A DNA stretch of 25,755 bases from an uncultured Erysipelotrichaceae bacterium (GCA_951801995.1 CATOOY010000009.1:1-25755); one strand, 5' to 3'; counted from the stretch's first letter, positions 8,402 through 16,017 are shown. Made by a program: numbers and translations. The notes: generated from the letters alone by a model not told the origin.

Positions 8402-9583
8402 ATGAAAATATTATGTGTAAATGCTGGAAGTTCCTCTTTAAAATTTCAAGCATATGAAATGCCTAGTGAAAAGGTTCTTATTTCAGGTGTTTTTGAAAGA
8501 ATTGGAATAGATGGAAAATATTCTATGAAAATAAATGGGGAAAAAATAAAGAAAGATGCTTCTTTAACAACACATGAAGATGCTGTTCGTATTTTAGCGC
8601 GTGAACTTATTTCTAATGGAATTGTAAAGGATTTAAATGAAATAGAAGCTGTGGGTCATCGTGTTGTACATGGTGGTGAAAAATATTCTGATTCTGTTAT
8701 TTTAGATGAAGAAGTTTTAAAGACAATAGAAGAGTTATCTGATTTAGCACCTTTGCATAATCCTGCTAATTTGATTGGAATTCGTGCTTTTATGAAGGAA
8801 ATACCAAATGCTATAGAGGTAGGGTGCTTTGATACAGCTTTTCATCAATCTCTTTTGGAAGATAAATTTTTATATGCTGTCCCTAGAGAATGGTACGAAA
8901 AATATGGTGTTCGTAAATATGGATTTCATGGTATGAGTCATAAATATGTTTCATCAAGAGCTTGTGAACTTTTAAATAAAAATGATGCTAATATTATTGT
9001 TTGTCATTTGGGAAATGGTGGTAGTTTATCTGCTGTTTCAAATGGGAAATGTATAGATACTACTATGGGATTTACTCCTAATGCTGGGATTATTATGGGG
9101 TCTCGCTCTGGGGATATTGATTATAGTATGATTCCTTATATTATGAATAAAACAGGTAAATCGATTACTGAAGTAGATACGATTTTAAATAAACAAAGTG
9201 GTATGCTTGCAATCAGTGGAGTTAGTAGTGATTTTAGAGATATAGAAGAAAAATTAAGATTGAATGATCATTATGCTCTTTTATCCCATGATATGTTTGT
9301 TTCATCTGTATTGGGGTACCTTGCAAAATACTATGTTGAACTTGGTCATGTAGATGCTATTTGTTTTACAGCTGGTGTAGGAGAAAATTCTGATTATGTA
9401 AGAAAACTTATTGTGGAAAAATTATCCCCTTTTGGAATAAAATTAGATGAAAATTTAAATGAAATTACTCGTTTTGGAAAAGAGGGTATTATTACTACTT
9501 CTGATTCTCTTATTCCTTGTTTTGTAATTCCAACAAATGAAGAAGTGATGATTGCAAGAGATACTTATGAATTGACTAATTAA
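8402..9583 (+). CDS. ackA: acetate kinase
   Basis: This enzyme makes ATP and acetate from acetyl phosphate, the last step of acetate fermentation. All family motifs are present in the 393-residue protein: NAGSSSLKF with Asn7 at the N-terminus, HRVVHGGEKY, PLHNPAN, the catalytic FDTAFHQSL, KYGFHGMSHKYVS, HLGNGGS, TMGFTPNAGIIMGSRSGDID and FTAGVGENS. The start at 8402 has AGGAG 7 nt upstream and gives the conserved N-terminus; the upstream in-frame ATG at 8345 lies inside the phosphatase gene. It closes the operon, 10 nt after the histidine phosphatase. No phosphotransacetylase gene is in the window. I see no good terminator after it; transcription may run into the non-coding stretch and stop at 9958-9979. 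Confidence 0.97.
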   Translation: MKILCVNAGSSSLKFQAYEMPSEKVLISGVFERIGIDGKYSMKINGEKIKKDASLTTHEDAVRILARELISNGIVKDLNEIEAVGHRVVHGGEKYSDSVILDEEVLKTIEELSDLAPLHNPANLIGIRAFMKEIPNAIEVGCFDTAFHQSLLEDKFLYAVPREWYEKYGVRKYGFHGMSHKYVSSRACELLNKNDANIIVCHLGNGGSLSAVSNGKCIDTTMGFTPNAGIIMGSRSGDIDYSMIPYIMNKTGKSITEVDTILNKQSGMLAISGVSSDFRDIEEKLRLNDHYALLSHDMFVSSVLGYLAKYYVELGHVDAICFTAGVGENSDYVRKLIVEKLSPFGIKLDENLNEITRFGKEGIITTSDSLIPCFVIPTNEEVMIARDTYELTN

Positions 9584-9597
9584 ATAATTTTATTTTA

Positions 9598-9783
9598 GGA
9601 AGTAGGGCTGCTACAATAAAATATCAAATGTTGGTTCGTATATAACACAATTATGGAAATACAGGTGGTAGTGGTGTTTTTACTACAAATGGTATTGCAC
9701 AACAAACTACAGGTATTTCAGGAAGTAATACACAAAGTTTATTACAACCTTATATAACCATATATATGTGGAAAAGAGTATCT
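9598..9783 (+). pseudogene. decayed C-terminal fragment of a phage tail-collar-like protein
   Basis: Read in the frame of 9598, this stretch gives coding-like text that ends in LQPYITIYMWKRVS, a C-terminus typical of phage tail-collar/tail-fibre and microcystin-dependent-type proteins. The frame has a TAA at 9643 and no start or SD. The original stop also seems lost: TCT TCA stands where the related copy at 13270-13314 has TCT TAA. The last 42 bases (9742-9783) match 13270-13311 at 38 positions. I infer a relic of a recombined or deleted gene. The family assignment rests on the C-terminal motif alone. Confidence 0.5.
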
Positions 9784-9957
9784 TCATATTTTGTTCTTTG
9801 TTTGCCTTTTTTCTTTTTTCATGATATACTTTTTATGTAAAAAATGCAGAACCTATTTTGAGAATATAATATGTTATTTAATACGTTTATTTTCTTTTCT
9901 TTCAAATATAATGTTTGTGATAACAAAGTCATTTTATCTGGAAAAGTAGTAGTTTTT
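9784..9957. other. non-coding stretch between the collar fragment and the terminator
   Basis: This segment holds no credible gene. A TATAAT occurs at 9865-9870 without a convincing -35 box. Because a terminator follows at 9958-9979, a short transcript of roughly 100 nt could in principle come from here. Otherwise I see only AT-rich sequence, probably left from the same decayed locus. Confidence 0.3.
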
Positions 9958-9979
9958 AAGGATGCATAATCCTTTTTTT
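9958..9979 (+). terminator. intrinsic terminator upstream of nrnA
   Basis: AAGGAT (9958-9963) pairs with ATCCTT (9969-9974) around a GCATA loop, and the T run continues to 9979. It would stop read-through from ackA or any transcript begun within the gap before nrnA. Confidence 0.65.
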
Positions 9980-10017
9980 CTATATCATAAAAAGAAAAAT
10001 AGAAATGAGGAAGTTGG

Positions 10018-10986
10018 ATGAAAAAAAATATATATAAAAAAATATATAAAAAAATTAAAAAATATCATGATATTGTTATTGTAAGACATGTAGGAGCAGA
10101 TCCTGATGCTCTTGCTAGTCAAATTGGTTTGCGTGATGTTATTTTAAATACTTTTTCTAATAAGAATGTATATGCTGTTGGTCTTCCTTCTTCTAAATTT
10201 AAATATGTAGGTGTTTTAGATAAAACATGTGATATAAATTATAAAAATGCTTTACTTATTATATTAGATACTCCTGATAAAAAAAGAATAGATGGTGCAG
10301 ATCCTTCTATGTTTAAAGAAAGTATTAAAATAGATCATCATCCTTTTGTTGAAAAAATATCTGATTTAGAGTGGATAGATGATACAGCTTCTAGTACTTG
10401 TCAACTGATTTTAGATCTTATTTTTCATACATCTTTACAAATAAATGATGAAATTGCTAAAAAATTATATATGGGTATTGTTGCTGATACAAATCGTTTT
10501 TTATTTCGTTATACAAGTGAAAAAACATTTACACTTGTTTCTAAATTGTTACAAAAAACACATATTGATTTTCCTTCTCTTTATGATAATCTTTATATGC
10601 GTTCTTTAAAAGAGATAAAATTTCAGGGTTATTTATTATCTAAGCTAGAAGTTACAGAAAATGGTTTTGGATATGTGAAAATTACAGAAGAAGATTTACA
10701 AAAATATGATGTAGATGCTGGTACTGCAGGAAATATGATAGATCGTTTTAATTATATTGATGAAGTATATGCATGGGGTTTTTTTGCAGAAGATGTAAAA
10801 CATGAAAATATTCGTGGTTATATTCGTTCACGTGGCCCTATTATTAATGATATAGCAAGTGAATTTCATGGTGGGGGGCATATTTATGCTTCTGGTGCTC
10901 GTTTTCATGATTTTGATGAGGTAGATTCTATAATAGAAAAGTTGGATGCAAGGTGCCATACATACTGTTTAGAAAAAGATTTATAA
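10018..10986 (+). CDS. nrnA: DHH/DHHA1 phosphoesterase, NrnA-like (oligoribonuclease / pAp phosphatase)
   Basis: NrnA-type enzymes degrade nanoRNAs and hydrolyse pAp in the cytoplasm. The 322-residue protein has the DHH-domain metal motifs HVGADPDA (His24, Asp28, Asp30), ILDTPD (near residue 84), the namesake IDHH (Asp106-His108) and a further acid in VADTNRF. The DHHA1 substrate-binding domain ends with GGGH at 285-288. Length and order fit NrnA rather than RecJ or the larger GdpP. The ATG at 10018 has GAGG 7 nt upstream. The first 17 residues are unusually Lys-rich. Its 3' end overlaps the convergent minus-strand gene by 6 nt, so the two transcripts are antisense at their tails. Members of this family can also act on cyclic dinucleotide products, which is possible but not shown here. 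Confidence 0.92.
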   Translation: MKKNIYKKIYKKIKKYHDIVIVRHVGADPDALASQIGLRDVILNTFSNKNVYAVGLPSSKFKYVGVLDKTCDINYKNALLIILDTPDKKRIDGADPSMFKESIKIDHHPFVEKISDLEWIDDTASSTCQLILDLIFHTSLQINDEIAKKLYMGIVADTNRFLFRYTSEKTFTLVSKLLQKTHIDFPSLYDNLYMRSLKEIKFQGYLLSKLEVTENGFGYVKITEEDLQKYDVDAGTAGNMIDRFNYIDEVYAWGFFAEDVKHENIRGYIRSRGPIINDIASEFHGGGHIYASGARFHDFDEVDSIIEKLDARCHTYCLEKDL

Positions 10987-11418
10987 GTTTGGATTGTCCG
11001 TTGCAGACAATGGAACAAAACTTTTATTGGATTGCTCTAGTGAAACATATAGTACGATAATAGCAGATACTACAGTTAATAATGAAGCTATTTGTTGTAA
11101 TTTTAAATATTTTGTTTCATTTCCACTTTCTTCTGCTAAACGTATATTTTCAATTGTAGTGTAGAAGAAGTATAAAACTAGAATTAAAACAATAACTCTA
11201 TTTATTATATTTAAATTTGATACGGTTTCCTCTGTTAAAAAGGGGGAATCTTTTTCTATTTTTAATATTTGGTTATATAGTATTATAATTGATAAAAGAA
11301 GAACCACAATATAAAAAGCAGAACCTATTAGTTGTCCTTTTAAAATAGATACTGCATCTGTATTCGCATCACTATCTAAACTATCTGGATCGAATGTTTC
11401 TATATCTTCTATATCCAT
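10981..11418 (-). CDS. small three-helix membrane protein, unknown function
   Basis: The 145-residue product is not one I recognise as a named family. It begins with an acidic, Asp-rich cytoplasmic or exposed tail of about 25 residues (MDIEDIETFDPDSLDSDAN). Three hydrophobic helices follow, at about 29-48, 73-91 and 107-125, joined by short charged loops. Its ATG shares one base with the stop of the deacetylase gene (TAATG), so the two are translationally coupled. This suggests, without proof, a role at the membrane near that enzyme. No cysteines, metal motifs or enzyme signatures are visible. Confidence 0.75.
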   Translation of the reverse strand: MDIEDIETFDPDSLDSDANTDAVSILKGQLIGSAFYIVVLLLSIIILYNQILKIEKDSPFLTEETVSNLNIINRVIVLILVLYFFYTTIENIRLAEESGNETKYLKLQQIASLLTVVSAIIVLYVSLEQSNKSFVPLSATDNPNL

Positions 11419-12662
11419 TACATTTTCTTTCTAATTAGATTGATTTCTCTTAGTTCTTCTACTGTAACAAAAACATATCCTTCTTCTAATAATTTTGGTA
11501 TCATAATTTTTAAAGCTTTTGCTGTTCTACTATGAGCGTCATGCATTAAAATAATACTTCCATCTTGTACTTTTATGCCTCTGTTTGCTATTTTTTTGGG
11601 ATCTTTTATTTTCCAATCTAAAGTATCTACTGTCCATAAAACAATATTTAAATTTGTACTTTCTTTTATTTTGTTATTTATAGATCCATATGTGGGTCTA
11701 ATACTTGTAGGCGTATAATTTAATTCTTCTTTTAAGATTTCATTTGTTTTCTCAATTTGCCATTTAATTTCTTTTTCATTTAATTTAATCATCCATTTAT
11801 GATTGTAAGAATGATTTCCTATTTCATTTCCATTTTCAATCATTTTTGATAAAGTTTCTCTATATAGCGATATTTTATTTCCTAGAACGAAAAAAGTAGC
11901 ATTTATATTGTATTCTTTTAATATATTTATGATTTCTTTGGTATATTTACTTGGTCCATCATCAAAGGTAAGTGCGATTACTTTTTTATTTGGATCTATC
12001 ACATTTTTTTCTTTTATTTTTGTTACCATTTTATTGGTTTCTTTTTTTTCATTTTTAAATTGGTTCATAGGTATATTTATTACTAAATAGGTAAATTCTC
12101 TTTGGTAATATTTTATATAAAGTGTTAATGTATCATCTTTTATCATAAAGGGATATTTTTCTATTTTCTCTTTTGTTAATAACTCTTCTGCTTCAATATG
12201 ATATTTATATAAAATTTGATCATGGATATTTTGCATTACTTTTTCTTTATGTTTTATAATATCCATTAGTGATACTATCTTTTTTTCAGATAGTGCGTAG
12301 GCAAAGGTTTTCATTTCTTTATAGGGGCTATCTTCATCATGTGCATCCATGTTTACTGTTAAGGTAACAATAACATATTTATTTTCTATTTTTCTATATT
12401 CATAGTCTATATTTAATTCTGCTTTTCCATCTAGATGTTTGAAATCTTCATATTCTATTTGAAATAGCTTATAAGTTTGTTTTATGTATTTTTCTATTTC
12501 TTTGTTTAAGTTTTTATACTTTGTTTGTGGATAATTAATTGCGACTAATGTTTCTTTATTATTTTTTATAATTGTTTTTACTTCTTCTGTTTGTTCTTTC
12601 TTTATAAAAAGACATAAAAATAGAAAGAAAAGGGTTGTACTTATAAAAAGAATTTTTTTCAT
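11418..12662 (-). CDS. PdaC-like polysaccharide deacetylase (DUF4163/DUF3298-like + NodB domain)
   Basis: The 414-residue protein starts with a membrane anchor or uncleaved signal (residues 4-20). A region of about 180 residues with the look of the DUF4163/DUF3298 pair follows, then a NodB carbohydrate esterase 4 domain from about 226. This is the order seen in B. subtilis PdaC, a peptidoglycan N-acetylmuramic acid deacetylase that also acts on chitooligomers. The catalytic motifs are complete: TFDDG (Asp234, Asp235), HSYNH (His284, His288), RPTYG (322-326), DTLDW (346-350) and LMHDAH (372-377). Motif 3 reads RPTYG where most members have RPPYG. An AGGTGATT SD precedes the ATG. It probably modifies the cell wall and may confer lysozyme tolerance; substrate choice is inferred from the family. 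Confidence 0.9.
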   Translation of the reverse strand: MKKILFISTTLFFLFLCLFIKKEQTEEVKTIIKNNKETLVAINYPQTKYKNLNKEIEKYIKQTYKLFQIEYEDFKHLDGKAELNIDYEYRKIENKYVIVTLTVNMDAHDEDSPYKEMKTFAYALSEKKIVSLMDIIKHKEKVMQNIHDQILYKYHIEAEELLTKEKIEKYPFMIKDDTLTLYIKYYQREFTYLVINIPMNQFKNEKKETNKMVTKIKEKNVIDPNKKVIALTFDDGPSKYTKEIINILKEYNINATFFVLGNKISLYRETLSKMIENGNEIGNHSYNHKWMIKLNEKEIKWQIEKTNEILKEELNYTPTSIRPTYGSINNKIKESTNLNIVLWTVDTLDWKIKDPKKIANRGIKVQDGSIILMHDAHSRTAKALKIMIPKLLEEGYVFVTVEELREINLIRKKM

Positions 12663-12816
12663 GAAATCACCTATACTACTATATTCTTTTTTCTGTGGAC
12701 ATAGACATATTTCCTATACATAAATATAATTTTTACATATATAAGAGTAACAGGGTGATTTATATAAATTTTGAAAAAAGACAAGGTGAAGGATTCTTTT
12801 TAATGGGAGGTAATTT

Positions 12817-13164
12817 ATGGAGGATATTTTTCCAACACAATTAATTGATTTACTGACAATAGCTGTTACACTTAGTATGGTAGTTATGGCATTGCTTCAA
12901 AAATTTAAAAGTTTACCATTTATAAAGAAGAGTTTTTATATTTGGTTTTTAAATCTTATTTTTTCTTTCTCAATAGCAATTCCTTTTACGGAAAAATTTT
13001 ATCATTTACCTTATAAAGATGGTATTTGGGTTGGTTTTTTTACTTTTATTGGGGCACCTACTATTTATAGTGCTTTAAAGAATCAAACTATTTTACGTTA
13101 TAAACCATCTTCTATATCTGATACTGTGCATTTGTCAATTAAAAATGAAATTAAAAGAGTATGA
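12817..13164 (+). CDS. holin-like small membrane protein (putative phage remnant)
   Basis: The 115-residue product has three hydrophobic segments (about 10-28, 41-58 and 70-90), a short basic link (KFKSLPFIKKSF) and a polar tail after NQT. Size and layout resemble small holin-like proteins of Firmicutes phages, but this rests on general form and recollection rather than a diagnostic motif. Its SD is a canonical GGGAGG, unlike the GGTGAT type of most neighbours, which fits foreign origin. A strong terminator overlaps its stop codon, and a decayed tail-collar-like fragment follows. No endolysin or other lysis gene is adjacent. It could equally be an unrelated small membrane protein. Confidence 0.6.
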   Translation: MEDIFPTQLIDLLTIAVTLSMVVMALLQKFKSLPFIKKSFYIWFLNLIFSFSIAIPFTEKFYHLPYKDGIWVGFFTFIGAPTIYSALKNQTILRYKPSSISDTVHLSIKNEIKRV

Positions 13165-13187
13165 CTACTAAATAGTAGTCGTTTTTT
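13163..13187 (+). terminator. intrinsic terminator after the holin-like gene
   Basis: GACTACT (13163-13169) pairs perfectly with AGTAGTC (13174-13180) around AAAT, followed by GTTTTTTG. The left arm begins within the TGA stop codon, so the gene is compactly ended. Confidence 0.8.
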
Positions 13188-13206
13188 GTACCTTATAATA
13201 TATTAA

Positions 13207-13314
13207 CAAATAGTAAATATCGGAGAACAAAGTTATAATCATAGTATTACTATTTATTATGACTCTAGTTTACAATCTTATATAAACGTATATATGTGGA
13301 AAAGCGTATCTTAA
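13207..13314 (+). pseudogene. second decayed tail-collar-like C-terminal fragment
   Basis: The frame ending at TAA 13312-13314 reads LQSYINVYMWKSVS at its end and stays open back to 13207, but it has no start codon with an SD. The last 42 coding bases match 9742-9783 at 38 positions, so both fragments come from related genes or from one duplicated gene. The protein similarity extends only weakly upstream of the shared block. It lies in the gap between the holin-like gene and the promoter of the repeat protein. Confidence 0.5.
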
Positions 13315-13328
13315 TTTTTTCCTTTTCT

Positions 13329-13356
13329 TTGTAATTTTTATAAAATATGATAAAAT
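13329..13356 (+). promoter_or_regulatory. promoter of the surface repeat protein
   Basis: TTGTAA (13329-13334) and TAAAAT (13351-13356) are 16 bp apart, and TGA just before the -10 gives an extended -10. Transcription would start near 13363, directly at the AGGTGAT ribosome binding site, so the leader is very short. Confidence 0.55.
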
Positions 13357-13372
13357 GAAATAGGTGATATGT

Positions 13373-14695
13373 GTGAGAGAAGAGTATGTGGAAAAAGATG
13401 GCAAGGTAATAGATCAAATAGAAAAAGATAAAAATTATGTTAAAAAGTTGCTTATTGTTATTGGTATTATTATATTTATTGTTCTATCCTTTTTTATTAC
13501 ACGAAGTATTATTCGTAATAATACTTGTAATGGTATAATAAAAAAAGTAAGGGATGCATCTTTGTCTTATGCAAAAGATAAAAATATACTTCCTAAAGCA
13601 GAAGGTGATTATGTTCGATTATCCTTATCTGATTTACTAGAAGATAAAAAAATAGCAACTAAAGATATCATAGTTAATGAAGAGCAAGCGCAAGGTAAAA
13701 TTAAAATTACAAAATATATAAAAGACTATATAGTTACAGTAGAACTTACTCACTGTGCTTATTGTGATTCTAGTAATAAAAAATGGGGAAAAGAAATTAG
13801 TAAAAAACCAAATAAACCTATTTTTGATGTTATCGCATATTATAATTATCAAAAAAAATCTACTAATTATACTAATTGGACACAATTTATAGAGACAGAT
13901 AAATTAAATGTAAAAACAGATGAAAAATATAATATTCGTTTACCTTTAGAAAATTCTAAATTACCATCTATTCCAAATGATGCATTTATTGAAACTATTG
14001 AACAAGAAACAAAAGAATATTATCGTTATCGTGATAATAAGTGTAAATATTATAAAGATAATGGTGGAGTATATACAGATTATTTTGTTTCTGAAAAACC
14101 TGATGGTTATGAAAATGTAGATCAAAGAACAGAAAAATATACTGAATGGTCTGATTACTCTTTAAATTATCCTGAAAAAAAATCTTATCGACAAATAGAA
14201 ACTCGTACTGGGTATAAGTGGTATTATTTGGATAAAAAAGGAAAGAAAATCTATTATAAAAATGGTGCTTATGCAGTAGAAGTTGTTTCTTCAAAAAAAT
14301 ATGTTAAAGATAATAATGAAGGTAGCGCTAAAATGTATCGTTATCGTGATAAACAGTGGCGTTTTTATAATGGAGCAAAAAGACAATATTCTGGATATAG
14401 TGCAGTTGCTCCTTCTGGTTATACTTTAAAAGATAGTGAACTTTGTAATTATACTACTTGGAGTGCTTGGACTGATCAATCTAAACTAACAAATCAAAAT
14501 AGAAGTTATAGACAAGAGGAAATAGATACTCGATATCGTTATCGTATACAATATAGTGTTCTTTCCCTTCCTGTATTTGAAAAGGCTGTTTCTAAAGAAA
14601 AATTAGAGCAAAGTTTAGAGCAAGATATTGACGAGATACTTGCACGTAAGGATTTAAAAATAGAAATATCTTATCGATTTAAAGTAAAAAAATAG
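13373..14695 (+). CDS. membrane-anchored surface protein with YRYRD / WxxW repeats
   Basis: The 440-residue product has a charged cytoplasmic N-terminus, one transmembrane helix (about 25-43) and a large extracytoplasmic part. Just outside the membrane lies a domain of about 100 residues (KVRDASLSYAKDKN, then VRLSLSDLLEDKKI and VTVELTHCAYC) that resembles the globular part of pilin-like proteins. The rest is repetitive: YYRYRD and MYRYRD blocks 105 codons apart, each followed by a PDGY or PSGY turn, alternate with YTNW, YTEWSDY and YTTWSAWTD segments and SYRQ-E-TR strands. The WxxW spacing recalls thrombospondin type 1-like modules. I set the start at GTG 13373, 8 nt after the GG of AGGTGAT; the GTG at 13364 sits inside that SD. 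It is transcribed alone. A role in adhesion or envelope structure is inferred. Confidence 0.8.
   Translation: MREEYVEKDGKVIDQIEKDKNYVKKLLIVIGIIIFIVLSFFITRSIIRNNTCNGIIKKVRDASLSYAKDKNILPKAEGDYVRLSLSDLLEDKKIATKDIIVNEEQAQGKIKITKYIKDYIVTVELTHCAYCDSSNKKWGKEISKKPNKPIFDVIAYYNYQKKSTNYTNWTQFIETDKLNVKTDEKYNIRLPLENSKLPSIPNDAFIETIEQETKEYYRYRDNKCKYYKDNGGVYTDYFVSEKPDGYENVDQRTEKYTEWSDYSLNYPEKKSYRQIETRTGYKWYYLDKKGKKIYYKNGAYAVEVVSSKKYVKDNNEGSAKMYRYRDKQWRFYNGAKRQYSGYSAVAPSGYTLKDSELCNYTTWSAWTDQSKLTNQNRSYRQEEIDTRYRYRIQYSVLSLPVFEKAVSKEKLEQSLEQDIDEILARKDLKIEISYRFKVKK
14021..14545 (+). repeat. internal coding repeats (YRYR motif) in the surface protein
   Basis: A 17-nt identical block (TATCGTTATCGTGATAA) occurs at 14021 and 14336, 315 nt apart, and encodes YRYRD in both cases. 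A shorter version (TATCGTTATCGT) occurs at 14534. The spacing suggests one full module of about 105 codons plus a truncated one, expanded by internal duplication. Confidence 0.7.
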
Positions 14696-14720
14696 TAGAG
14701 GTGTATACTCTGCTATTTTT
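14693..14720. terminator. bidirectional terminator between convergent genes
   Basis: TAGTAGAG (14693-14700) pairs with CTCTGCTA (14708-14715) with one G-T pair and a 7-nt loop. On the plus strand TTTTT follows; on the minus strand the other flank also reads as a T run (A run at 14686-14692). It overlaps the stop codon of the repeat protein and lies at the 3' end of the CBS gene, so it can serve both. Confidence 0.75.
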
Positions 14721-15171
14721 ATAAATAAAAAGAATCTATTTCTGCTGTTTTTTCTCTTAGTGCTATTTCTCTTTTAAAAATGGTGGCTATTGTATCTAAT
14801 GTTTCTTCTTTTTCTTTTGTATTTTCTATTATATCTGAAAGCGATATAATTCCTACTACTTTATTTTCTTCTGTTACTAGTAAACGTTTTACTTTGTATT
14901 TTTTCATTTTTTTTAGTGCTTCTTCTATTGTTTCTTCTTTTGGGATTGTTATAATATTTTTACTTATATAACTTTCTATGTTTTGGAAATCTTTATTGGC
15001 TAATATTTTAATACATATATCTCTATCTGTTAAAACACCTATTATTTTTTTATTGTCACAAATAGGTAGGAAACCAATATCATATTCTTTCATTTTTTGT
15101 GCTATACTGTAAATATTTTCCTTTTTCTCTGCTGTAATTAATTTTTTATTCATTTTATTTTGTACTTTCAT
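14719..15171 (-). CDS. CBS-domain pair protein
   Basis: The 150-residue soluble protein is essentially one Bateman module. CBS1 contains DIGFLPICDNKKIIGVLTDR and CBS2 contains KVKRLLVTEENKVVGIISLS, each the typical strand-turn-strand followed by a helix. A C-terminal helical extension of about 30 residues is rich in Glu and Lys. Such stand-alone pairs bind adenosine nucleotides (AMP, ATP, SAM or related ligands) and act as regulators, but the partner is unknown. The ATG has AGGTGAG 7 nt ahead. It diverges from yunB; only weak promoter elements are visible in the shared 68-bp gap. Confidence 0.88.
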   Translation of the reverse strand: MKVQNKMNKKLITAEKKENIYSIAQKMKEYDIGFLPICDNKKIIGVLTDRDICIKILANKDFQNIESYISKNIITIPKEETIEEALKKMKKYKVKRLLVTEENKVVGIISLSDIIENTKEKEETLDTIATIFKREIALREKTAEIDSFYL

Positions 15172-15239
15172 ATTCTCACCTATTTTTATTTTTTCCTAAA
15201 CTTTTAAAATCATGCATATATTTTAATAGAGGTGGAAAA

Positions 15240-16007
15240 ATGAGAAGAAAAGCTAGATTTAAAAGGAAAATTTATATTATACCTAAAACAAGGATACAAA
15301 AATTTATTCTCTTTTTCTTTTTTCTTCTCTTTTTCCTATTTCTTTCTTTTCGTTTTATTTCTTCTAAAGCGTCTCCCATTTTAATGGAATATGCTGAGAT
15401 GGAAATTACGAAATTGTCTAATATTATTATCAATAAGGCTATTTCTAAACAGCTTGTAGAAAATGCTAGTATTGATGATTTATTTATTGTAACAAAAGAT
15501 AGTAATGGTGAAATTAAAACAATTGATTTTAATTCTGTAGTTGTTAATAAATTTTTAAGTACCACTACTTCTAGTATTCAACTTAGTTTGAAACAAATAG
15601 AAGAAGGAAATATTGATTTATTAGAGCTTCCTGATGAACTTCTTATTCATTATGATGAAAAAAATTTGAAAAAGGGAATTGTCTATGAAATACCAAGTGG
15701 GGTTATTTTTGGGAATTCCTTTTTATCTAATTTGGGACCTAAAATACCTATTAAATTTAGTTTACTTGGAGATATTAATAGTAATATTAAAACAAAAATT
15801 ACAAATTATGGTATTAATAATGCTTTAATGGAAGTAAGTATGCAGATAAAAGTAACAGAGAAGGCTTTGCTTCCTTTTCTTTCTAAAAAAATAGTGGTAG
15901 AAAATAGTGTACCTATTTCTATTAAAATGATAGAGGGCTCTATTCCTAATTATTATTTTAATGGTATTGATAGAGAATCTACTACTTTTTCATTGCCTAC
16001 TACTTAA
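15240..16007 (+). CDS. yunB: sporulation protein YunB
   Basis: The 255-residue protein matches YunB. It has a basic N-terminus and one transmembrane helix (about 23-43), followed by an extracytoplasmic domain holding the best conserved stretch, IPIKFSLLGDINSNIKTKIT and NYGINNALMEV, and then the LLPFLSKKIVVENSVPI segment. In B. subtilis yunB belongs to the sigma-E regulon of the mother cell, and its loss impairs sporulation; the biochemical role is unknown. The start has GAGGTGG with 7 nt to the ATG. I do not see a convincing sigma-E promoter in the gap before it. Its presence implies that this organism forms spores or descends from spore formers. The next gene has its own -10 box overlapping the end of this one. 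Confidence 0.88.
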   Translation: MRRKARFKRKIYIIPKTRIQKFILFFFFLLFFLFLSFRFISSKASPILMEYAEMEITKLSNIIINKAISKQLVENASIDDLFIVTKDSNGEIKTIDFNSVVVNKFLSTTTSSIQLSLKQIEEGNIDLLELPDELLIHYDEKNLKKGIVYEIPSGVIFGNSFLSNLGPKIPIKFSLLGDINSNIKTKITNYGINNALMEVSMQIKVTEKALLPFLSKKIVVENSVPISIKMIEGSIPNYYFNGIDRESTTFSLPTT

Positions 16008-16017
16008 ATATGAGGTA

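Noticed and set aside
10993..11011. ATTGTC/GACAAT hairpin near the nrnA stop as a terminator.
   Set aside because: It has a 6-bp stem with a 7-nt loop, lacks a T run on either strand and lies within the coding region of the convergent gene.
12695..12844. An open forward frame of about 49 codons (GTG at 12695) ending just inside the holin-like gene, reading FEKRQGEGFFLMGGN near its end.
   Set aside because: No SD precedes the GTG, the frame runs through the presumed promoter region of the divergent deacetylase, and open frames of this size are common in AT-rich DNA. The text could be the tail of a lost upstream phage gene, but nothing confirms it.
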